A stretch of DNA of 12,089 nt, taken from CAG-791 sp963657295. GTDB taxonomy: Bacteria; Bacillota; Clostridia; Lachnospirales; Lachnospiraceae. Every line of letters starts with the position of its first letter. Positions within the stretch are counted from its first letter, which is position 1. A program made the position numbers and the translations under genes. Of this stretch, positions 7,193 to 12,089 are shown piece after piece. The DNA is taken from assembly GCA_963657295.1 (NCBI GenBank), contig CAVKMX010000070.1, forward strand, positions 1 through 12,089. The letters run 5' to 3'. The notes beneath the pieces are model-generated. The model was given only the letters and a program-made list of their open reading frames with translations. It ran no database searches and was not told where the DNA came from.

Positions 7193-8269
7193 TCAATCGT
7201 CTTCCCGGAGCTTTACCGCATTGGCGGCACCGCGCCGACGGTCCTCCTCCACGGCAGCGTAGTGCTTGCGCGTGGTGTTGACATCCTTATGCCCCAGAAC
7301 ATCGGCCACCAGATAGATGTCGCCGGTTTCCCGGTACAGACTGGTGCCATAGGTGCTGCGGAGCTTATGCGGCGTGATTTTCTTGAGGGTTGTAACGCGG
7401 GAGGCATATTTCTTCACCAGCTTTTCCACGGCACGGACGGTGATGCGCCGGTTCTGGAGAGAGAGAAAGAGTGCGTTCTCAGAGCCCTCCAGCGGGATGA
7501 TGAGCCTTCGCTGCTCCAGATATGCGCCGAGAGCCTGTGCCACCTCCTCGCCGAAATATACGATGGCATCGTAGCCGCCCTTTCGGTGTACCTTCAATGC
7601 ATTTTCATCGAAGTTGACATCGGTCAGGTCCAGTCCCACACACTCGCTGACACGGATCCCGGTGCCCAGAAGGAGCGTCAGCAGAGCGGCATCGCGGACG
7701 GCGGTTTTGTCGTGATACCTGCGCTCGGAGCTGGTGAGGCCGGTGCCGTCCTCCACCTGATCCAGAAGTCTGGCCACCTCGTTCGGCTCCAGCCGTATGA
7801 TGGGCTTTTCGTGGAGCTTCGGCATGGGGATGAGGGCGGCAATGTCCCTCTCGATGAGCTCGGACTGGAAGAAATAATGATACATGCTGCGGATTGCGGA
7901 GAGCTTTCTGGCCTTTCCGCGCTCATCATTTGTATAAGACTTGCCGTTCTTTACGTAGTAGGTGGTCCATTCCATGAACTCTTCGATGTCCGATTTCTGC
8001 AGCTGATCCAGGACGGAGAGCGGGAAAGCGGAAATGGGCATGCGGGAGAGCTCCGGGTTGTTGTCGTGCAGATATTCAAAAAAAACACGAAGGTCATACG
8101 CATAGGCCAGTCTGGTCCGGCTGCCGGTGCTGTCGGAGATCCCGCGGAAAAACTGACGGCAAAAGTGCGGGAGCTCCTCCAGCAGCTCACGCATTTTCAG
8201 GGTATTGCGGATATCGACCTCCTGCGAATAGGACTCGGCCTGCGTTTCGGAATTCTGTGCGTTCATCAT
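7193..8269 (-). CDS. Stand-alone tyrosine recombinase/integrase, XerC/XerD-like
   Basis: Site-specific DNA recombinase of 358 residues, about 50-60 longer than XerC or XerD, mainly through an N-terminal extension. Residues about 35-150 form the SAM-like core-binding domain. The catalytic domain has the full set: R206 in GTGIRVSE, K230 in HRKGG, H301 and R304 in HKLRSTYG, H327 in LGHKDVNTTRKHY, and nucleophile Y337. It should therefore be active. It lies 18 bases after the aldolase stop on the same strand, so the two are probably co-transcribed. There are two adjacent ATGs, 8269 and 8266; GGAAG upstream gives the second slightly better spacing. No phage gene, excisionase or repeated attachment site is nearby. 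TTA, CTA and TCA codons are absent, as in the neighbours, which argues against recent arrival. It may be a chromosomal Xer-type protein or a domesticated integrase. Confidence 0.92.
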   Translation of the reverse strand: MMNAQNSETQAESYSQEVDIRNTLKMRELLEELPHFCRQFFRGISDSTGSRTRLAYAYDLRVFFEYLHDNNPELSRMPISAFPLSVLDQLQKSDIEEFMEWTTYYVKNGKSYTNDERGKARKLSAIRSMYHYFFQSELIERDIAALIPMPKLHEKPIIRLEPNEVARLLDQVEDGTGLTSSERRYHDKTAVRDAALLTLLLGTGIRVSECVGLDLTDVNFDENALKVHRKGGYDAIVYFGEEVAQALGAYLEQRRLIIPLEGSENALFLSLQNRRITVRAVEKLVKKYASRVTTLKKITPHKLRSTYGTSLYRETGDIYLVADVLGHKDVNTTRKHYAAVEEDRRRGAANAVKLREDD

Positions 8270-8287
8270 TGACTTCCAATACCTCGG

Positions 8288-9385
8288 TCAACGGCCTGTG
8301 TGCTTGAGAAGGGCATAGGCATTGACATAGCTGTCACGGTCTGCGGCGGCGTGTGCGGGCTGAAGCGGGGGAACCTCTCTTGTAATTCCCACAACCCTCG
8401 CGAGCAGGGCGGCGCGGCACCCTTTTTCGAGCACCATGGCAGCGGCGGCGGTGTCATCCGGGGAATTGCCGGTGCAGATGGCTCCCTTTCCGCGGAGAAG
8501 GACGGCGTTGCGCTCCTTCAGAGCATCCCGGATCTCTGTGTCCTCCGCAGACTCCGGCAGAATGCGCAGGGATACCCCGGCGATCTGAGCAAGATCATCG
8601 ATGTAGGGGAAAAGCTCGGGAACGGCAAGTCTGCTGGCCGAGACGGTAAACGGTGCACTTGAGAGCACGGCAAAGGAATCGGAGGAGAAGGCCCGGCAGT
8701 CAAGGGGCTGACAGTAAGCGGAGTAGTCGCTGCCGCAGCGGTCGACGGCATCCATTTCCTCCTCGGAGGGCAGAATCAGCCGGTAGGACGGACTGCTGCG
8801 CAGCAGGGAGCGGAAGCGCGCTTTGGAGACGGTCTCCAGCGCATGGGCGATGGCAAAGGCATTCTCATAATCCGTCCCCATGCATTCTGCGCCGTGGTTG
8901 GCCATGAGCAGGGCAGTGGAGGAGGGGTGCAGGCGAATGGCATCGGTGACATGCTCACTGAGCTCCTGCGATCCGTTCGGGCCATAGGCGGCGACCGGAA
9001 CCTCCGGACCGAGCGTGCATGCAAATCCCATGGCCCCCGGGATGCTGCCAATGGACTGCCCCAGAATGCTGAGAGCGGAGGCATAGCTCTGGTGCGTATG
9101 AATGACGAAATTGACCTCCGGCCGCAGACGGTAGGCATCCGCGTGAATCCACTTCTCGCTGGAGGGCTTCCAGTCCCCCTCATAGCTGCAGTCCGCAATG
9201 TTGGTAATGACAATTTTCTCCGGCGTCAGATCCTCGTAGGCCAGTCCGCTCGGCGTGATCACGAATTGCGTATCGCTGATGCGTGCACTGATGTTGCCCC
9301 AGGTCCGCGCGATCAGGCCGGAAGAGAGGAGCTCTAGGCCGGCCCGGATCACCAGTTCCCGGGCTTCCTGCAGTTCATATGACAT
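8288..9385 (-). CDS. Class II aldolase/adducin-like protein with a degenerate second domain
   Basis: Probable zinc-dependent sugar-phosphate aldolase or epimerase, 365 residues against roughly 210-230 for single-domain relatives such as FucA or AraD. Domain 1 (1-205) has the family marks: TWGNIS (substrate phosphate), ITPSG, PSSEKWIH with E77 as candidate acid/base, and zinc ligands H96 and H98 in HTHQ and H164 in MANHGAE. Glu at 77 resembles fuculose-phosphate aldolase more than AraD, which has Asp there. Residues 245-365 look like the C-terminal half of the same fold again: VLLRGKGAICTG mirrors LLMANHGAECMG, with His replaced by Lys, followed by a similar helix ending LEKGCRAA. AAAGGAG at 9397-9403 precedes the start, 10 bases away. 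It is divergent from xylB, which suggests linked sugar catabolism. The substrate is not identified. Confidence 0.85.
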   Translation of the reverse strand: MSYELQEARELVIRAGLELLSSGLIARTWGNISARISDTQFVITPSGLAYEDLTPEKIVITNIADCSYEGDWKPSSEKWIHADAYRLRPEVNFVIHTHQSYASALSILGQSIGSIPGAMGFACTLGPEVPVAAYGPNGSQELSEHVTDAIRLHPSSTALLMANHGAECMGTDYENAFAIAHALETVSKARFRSLLRSSPSYRLILPSEEEMDAVDRCGSDYSAYCQPLDCRAFSSDSFAVLSSAPFTVSASRLAVPELFPYIDDLAQIAGVSLRILPESAEDTEIRDALKERNAVLLRGKGAICTGNSPDDTAAAAMVLEKGCRAALLARVVGITREVPPLQPAHAAADRDSYVNAYALLKHTGR

Positions 9386-9462
9386 GGATTATTTTCTCCT
9401 TTCACGGTTGTGCGCCTTCGGCCAGCCACATCGATCGAGATGGGGGCTGAACGATTACTCCT

Positions 9463-9468
9463 ATTTTA
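9463..9468 (-). promoter_or_regulatory. Candidate -10 box for the aldolase-recombinase transcript
   Basis: TAAAAT read on the - strand matches the -10 consensus at 5 of 6 positions and would give a leader of about 70 bases before the start at 9385. No good -35 lies 16-18 bases upstream, so an activator or another start may be used. This is a weak call. Confidence 0.3.
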
Positions 9469-9551
9469 AAGCCATGACCCGGAATACGCCATGTCTGCGG
9501 CCGGATTTTGCGATCCGATGCGGATATAGAACCCCGGTCAGCAGCTGCGCT

Positions 9552-9607
9552 CATTGACCAGTTTGATTTATCCAGTTCGGTCAATGAGTCAAACCAAACC
9601 GGTCAAT
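9552..9607. promoter_or_regulatory. Cluster of nested inverted repeats, putative operator of the divergent region
   Basis: Three copies of a TTGACC-type half-site lie within 56 bases. CATTGACC (9552-9559) and GGTCAATG (9579-9586) form a perfect 8-bp inverted repeat. ATTGACCAGTTT (9553-9564) pairs with AAACCGGTCAAT (9596-9607) at 11 of 12 positions. GTTTGA (9561-9566) pairs with TCAAAC (9589-9594). The cluster sits between the aldolase and xylB starts, about 53 bases before the xylB -35, where a dimeric or tetrameric regulator of both genes would bind. The regulator is not in the window as far as I can tell. The remainder of the 393-base region, apart from the two promoter entries, shows nothing I can name. 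Confidence 0.55.
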
Positions 9608-9659
9608 ACAATGGAGGCGTATGGGGCAACAAATCGCAAAAATGTCCGCAATCCCTGCA

Positions 9660-9688
9660 TTGACTTTAATGGGAACGGTTTTCATAAT
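9660..9688 (+). promoter_or_regulatory. Sigma-A-like promoter of xylB
   Basis: The -35 is TTGACT (9660-9665, 5 of 6), the spacer 17 bases, and the -10 CATAAT (9683-9688, 5 of 6). The expected start near 9695 leaves a leader of about 84 bases. The spacer contains GAACGGTTTTC, a partial palindrome that could be a repressor site. A TATAAT at 9690-9695 is also present but lacks a -35 at proper distance. Confidence 0.65.
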
Positions 9689-9778
9689 TTATAATATCTG
9701 TTGCTGCAGAAGGCTCGGACAGATGCTCAGCAGTGATATTTTTCAATTCGTTTCAGAGTGATGCAAAAGGAGAATGGT

Positions 9779-11251
9779 ATGTTGTACATCGGCGTTGATC
9801 TTGGAACCTCTGCCGTCAAGCTCCTCCTGATGAAGGAAGACGGCACCATTGAGAACATTGTTTCGAAGGAGTATCCGCTGTATTTTCCGCAGCCCGGCTG
9901 GTCAGAGCAGCAGCCGGAGGACTGGATGAATGCGGTAAAGGAGGGAATCCGGGAGCTCGTGCAGGGATTTGACGCCGGAGAGGTGGCCGGAATCGGCGCC
10001 GGCGGACAGATGCACGGCCTCGTGGCGCTGGATGCGGAGGACCATGTCCTGCGCCCTGCCATTCTGTGGAACGACGGCAGAACCCAGGAGGAGACGGATT
10101 ATCTTAACAATGAGATCGGTAAGGAGAAGCTGACAGAATACACCGGCAATATTGCCTTTGCCGGCTTCACGGCGCCGAAGATTCTCTGGATGAGGAAGCA
10201 TGAGCCGGAGCTGTTCAAAAGGATAGCGAAGATCATGCTGCCGAAGGATTACATCAACTATATGCTCTCCGGCGTGCATTGCACGGATTATTCCGATGCC
10301 TCCGGCATGCTCCTTCTGGATGTGAAGAACAAGCGCTGGAGCAAAGAGATGCTGGATATCTGCGGCATCACCGAGGAAATGATGCCTGCGCTCTATGAGT
10401 CCTTTGAGGCGGTGGGGACGCTCCGGCCGGAGATCGCTGCGGAGCTGGGTCTTCCGGAGACGGTGAAGATCGTTGCCGGCGCCGGCGACAATGCGGCGGC
10501 CGCAATCGGCACGGCCACCGTCGGAAACGGGGCGTGCAACATTTCGCTGGGGACCTCCGGGACCATCTTCATTTCTTCCGATTCCTTCCGTGTCGACAGC
10601 GGCAATGCGCTGCATGCCTTTGACCATGCGGACGGAGGGTATCATCTGATGGGCTGTATGCTCTCGGCGGCGTCCTGCAACAAGTGGCTTATGGACGAGA
10701 TTCTCCGTACCAAGGATTACCCGGCAGAGCAGGCCGGCATTACCGATGACAAGCTGGGGGAAAATCATGTGTTCTACCTTCCGTATCTGATGGGAGAGCG
10801 GGCACCCCACAACGACCCGGCGGCACGGAGCTGCTTCATCGGCATGACAATGGATTCGACAAGAGAGGATATGACGCAGGCGGTGCTGGAGGGAGTTGCC
10901 TTCGGTATCCGTGATTCGCTGGAGGCGGCCAGAAAGCTCGGCATTGAGATTAAGACCAGCATGATCTGCGGCGGCGGTGCCAAGAGTCCCCTGTGGAAGA
11001 AGATGTTCGCCAACATCCTGAACATTGAGCTGACTACGCCGGAAACGGAGCAGGGCCCCGGTTACGGCGGCGCCATTCTCGCAGCCGTCGCCTGCGGGGA
11101 GTATCCTTCCGTGCAGGAGGCGGTGAACAGGCTGATCAAGGTGACGGACACCGTTCGTCCGGACCCCGTCGTTGCGGCCAAATATGAGCGCAAGTACCAG
11201 GCCTATCGCCAGCTGTACCCGGCACTCAAGGAGATTTTCCCGCAGCTGTAA
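9779..11251 (+). CDS. xylB: Xylulokinase (FGGY carbohydrate kinase)
   Basis: Cytoplasmic kinase that phosphorylates D-xylulose with ATP to D-xylulose 5-phosphate, the entry to the pentose phosphate pathway. It has 490 residues, as expected. The N-terminal YIGVDLGTSAVK holds D7, and GAGDNAAAAIG holds D237, matching the two conserved aspartates of E. coli XylB in position. The xylulokinase mark QMHG is at 77-80. Further FGGY motifs are LWNDGRT, KDYINYMLSG, TDYSDASG, SLGTSGTIF (nucleotide phosphates), MGERAPHNDPAARS and GGGAKSPLW. ATG 9779 fits the family start MLYIGVDLG and has AAAGGAG at 9766-9772; in-frame GTG 9758 and ATG 9761 would add 6-7 residues and overlap that site. No xylose isomerase gene is in the window. 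A related ketose kinase is possible but less likely. The gene ends at the 11313-11350 terminator. Confidence 0.95.
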   Translation: MLYIGVDLGTSAVKLLLMKEDGTIENIVSKEYPLYFPQPGWSEQQPEDWMNAVKEGIRELVQGFDAGEVAGIGAGGQMHGLVALDAEDHVLRPAILWNDGRTQEETDYLNNEIGKEKLTEYTGNIAFAGFTAPKILWMRKHEPELFKRIAKIMLPKDYINYMLSGVHCTDYSDASGMLLLDVKNKRWSKEMLDICGITEEMMPALYESFEAVGTLRPEIAAELGLPETVKIVAGAGDNAAAAIGTATVGNGACNISLGTSGTIFISSDSFRVDSGNALHAFDHADGGYHLMGCMLSAASCNKWLMDEILRTKDYPAEQAGITDDKLGENHVFYLPYLMGERAPHNDPAARSCFIGMTMDSTREDMTQAVLEGVAFGIRDSLEAARKLGIEIKTSMICGGGAKSPLWKKMFANILNIELTTPETEQGPGYGGAILAAVACGEYPSVQEAVNRLIKVTDTVRPDPVVAAKYERKYQAYRQLYPALKEIFPQL

Positions 11252-11302
11252 GAGCCGGAAGCTAATATTTACTGATTCTTAATGATGCGGCCAAATGTGC
11301 CA

Positions 11303-11311
11303 TGTTATAAT
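11303..11311 (+). promoter_or_regulatory. Extended -10 promoter for the AI-2E family gene
   Basis: TG (11303-11304), one base, then a perfect TATAAT (11306-11311) form an extended -10. The -35 region is poor, which extended -10 promoters tolerate. The predicted start near 11318 falls inside the left arm of the xylB terminator, so the new RNA would lack part of that stem and could pass the stop. Confidence 0.55.
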
Positions 11312-11312
11312 G

Positions 11313-11350
11313 AGACCTGCAGAGTTTCGGATTCTGCAGGTCTTGTTTTC
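11313..11350 (+). terminator. Intrinsic terminator of xylB
   Basis: AGACCTGCAGA (11313-11323) and TCTGCAGGTCT (11333-11343) form a perfect 11-bp stem with a 9-base loop, followed by TTGTTTTC. This is a normal rho-independent terminator, 61 bases after the xylB stop and before the AI-2E family gene. Confidence 0.85.
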
Positions 11351-11401
11351 TCCGGATGCAGGAATGGCCGCATCAAAATTACTTCCAAGGAGTTCATCTG
11401 T

Positions 11402-12089
11402 ATGAAATATCGTCCCAACCGCACGCAGATCACGTGGGGCATTACTGCGTTTCTGACGCTGGTGGCCTGTGTTATTTTCATCTATCTGGTTTACAACGGA
11501 CGCACGTTTCTGCAGGCATTTCAGACCATTATGAGCAGCCTGCAGCCCATTCTCTACGGCATTGTGATCGCGTTTATACTGAACCCGGTGATGTCCTTTG
11601 TGGAGAAGCGGATGCTGGCGCCGGTGTACCGGCGTTCCGGCGTGGACATCTGGGCTGCACAGAGCCGCAAAAAGCGGATGCAGATGCGGAAGATCTCGGT
11701 GACCATCACCATTGCCTTCTTCATCGCGCTGCTGGCCGCCATGCTGGCCATTGTTCTGCCGCAGCTTACGCGCAGCATTCAGACGATCTTCAGCAATCTG
11801 ACGGTCTATGAGCGGAACGTGCTGAGTTTCTTTGACCAGGTTTCCAAGGGGAATCCGGACCTCGGAGAACAGATCAACAGCGTGGTCATCAATACCGAGA
11901 ATTTTCTGGAGAATTTTTATCAGAAGTACATTGCAGCGAATCTGACGGACATCCTGCAGCGTGCCGCCAGTCAGGCCTACCTCATCGGAAAGGGAATGTT
12001 CAACTTCATCATCGGCATCATCGTATCCATTTATCTCATGTACACCAAGGATACCCTCAGCGGACAGGGGAAGAAGATCGCCTACGCTC
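11402..12089 (+). CDS. AI-2E family transporter (DUF20/PerM-like), N-terminal part
   Basis: Multi-pass membrane protein cut by the window end; 229 codons are visible with no stop. The start ATG has AAGGAG at 11387-11392, 9 bases upstream. A short basic N-terminus (MKYRPNRTQITWG) is followed by hydrophobic segments at about 14-32 (ITAFLTLVACVIFIYLVY) and 45-63 (LQPILYGIVIAFILNPVMSFV). A charged loop rich in Arg/Lys follows at about 65-99, then another segment near 100-118 (ITIAFFIALLAAMLAIVLP). A polar region follows at 120-195, and a further segment (FNFIIGIIVSIYLMYTKDT) near 201-219. This order is typical of PF01594 proteins. Despite the family name, few members export autoinducer-2; others are linked to ion or proton antiport, so the substrate is open. 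It is separated from xylB by a terminator and probably has its own promoter. Confidence 0.88.
   Translation, partial: MKYRPNRTQITWGITAFLTLVACVIFIYLVYNGRTFLQAFQTIMSSLQPILYGIVIAFILNPVMSFVEKRMLAPVYRRSGVDIWAAQSRKKRMQMRKISVTITIAFFIALLAAMLAIVLPQLTRSIQTIFSNLTVYERNVLSFFDQVSKGNPDLGEQINSVVINTENFLENFYQKYIAANLTDILQRAASQAYLIGKGMFNFIIGIIVSIYLMYTKDTLSGQGKKIAYA

Larger units (their letters stand above)
11283..11375. repeat. Outer 11-bp inverted repeat enclosing promoter and terminator
   Basis: TGATGCGGCCA (11283-11293) and TGGCCGCATCA (11365-11375) are exact reverse complements, 71 bases apart. They flank the extended -10 promoter and the intrinsic terminator. In read-through RNA from xylB both arms are present and could form an outer stem. 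In RNA starting near 11318 only the right arm exists. The left arm overlaps where a -35 would lie, so both arms could instead be binding sites of a DNA-binding protein. Confidence 0.55.

Noticed and set aside
7193..8269. Recombinase as part of an integrated phage or conjugative element
   Set aside because: No phage, relaxase, excisionase or tRNA gene and no flanking direct repeats are visible, and codon use equals that of the neighbours.
7076..8272. 398-codon + strand frame opposite the recombinase
   Set aside because: Same codon-register shadow effect; the - strand protein carries a complete catalytic set.
9402..9584. Small - strand frame in the divergent regulatory region
   Set aside because: No ribosome site, and it covers the repeat cluster and candidate promoter; more likely non-coding control DNA.
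9902..10810. 302-codon - strand frame opposite xylB
   Set aside because: Codon-register shadow of a well conserved xylulokinase; no motif of its own.
11356..11811. 151-codon + strand frame overlapping the AI-2E family gene
   Set aside because: It is a different frame from the membrane protein that starts at 11402 with a good ribosome site and runs to the window end; its product is His-rich and lacks any domain pattern.
1..12089. tRNA, rRNA, CRISPR array or insertion sequence
   Set aside because: I looked for cloverleaf-like pieces, regularly spaced repeats and transposase motifs and saw none that hold up.

Overview
The window reads as chromosomal DNA of a Gram-positive anaerobe of the Bacillota, most likely a Lachnospiraceae-type Clostridia. 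The reasons are purine-rich Shine-Dalgarno sites in front of nearly every gene, tightly packed operons, a CUT1 sugar permease next to a YesN-type AraC response regulator, a PepV-like M20 peptidase, a cysteine desulfidase, and an AI-2E family membrane protein of clostridial type. GC content is moderately high by eye (mid to high 50s percent). TTA, CTA and TCA codons are almost absent from most genes. The genus is not claimed.

Left arm, + strand, 1-5692: a co-directional gene string with short gaps. It holds the C-terminal end of a sugar ABC permease, a response regulator, an M20 dipeptidase-like hydrolase, a YdhF-like aldo/keto reductase and an L-cysteine desulfidase-like protein. The first two belong together as solute uptake and its regulator. 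The next three look like small-molecule or amino-acid catabolism: dipeptide hydrolysis, carbonyl reduction, and cysteine breakdown to pyruvate, sulfide and ammonia. The string ends at a perfect 20-bp hairpin lying between convergent genes.

Middle, - strand, 9385-5825: a class II aldolase-like protein with a degenerate second domain, then 18 bases later a stand-alone tyrosine recombinase with an intact catalytic set, then a UAP1-type UDP-sugar pyrophosphorylase. The pyrophosphorylase has its own promoter and a palindrome-containing leader.

Right arm, + strand, 9386-12089: a 393-base divergent regulatory region (9386-9778) with a cluster of nested inverted repeats and a strong sigma-A-like promoter, then xylulokinase (xylB). 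After xylB comes a compact junction where an extended -10 promoter touches an intrinsic terminator, all enclosed by an 11-bp inverted repeat. It leads into an AI-2E family transporter gene cut by the window end.

The divergent xylB/aldolase pair suggests a pentose or related sugar-phosphate module. I see no tRNA, rRNA, CRISPR array, insertion sequence or evident prophage. No complete new system is proven. The points most worth a second look are the tandem aldolase architecture, the recombinase in its operon, and the nested control elements around 9552-9607 and 11283-11375.
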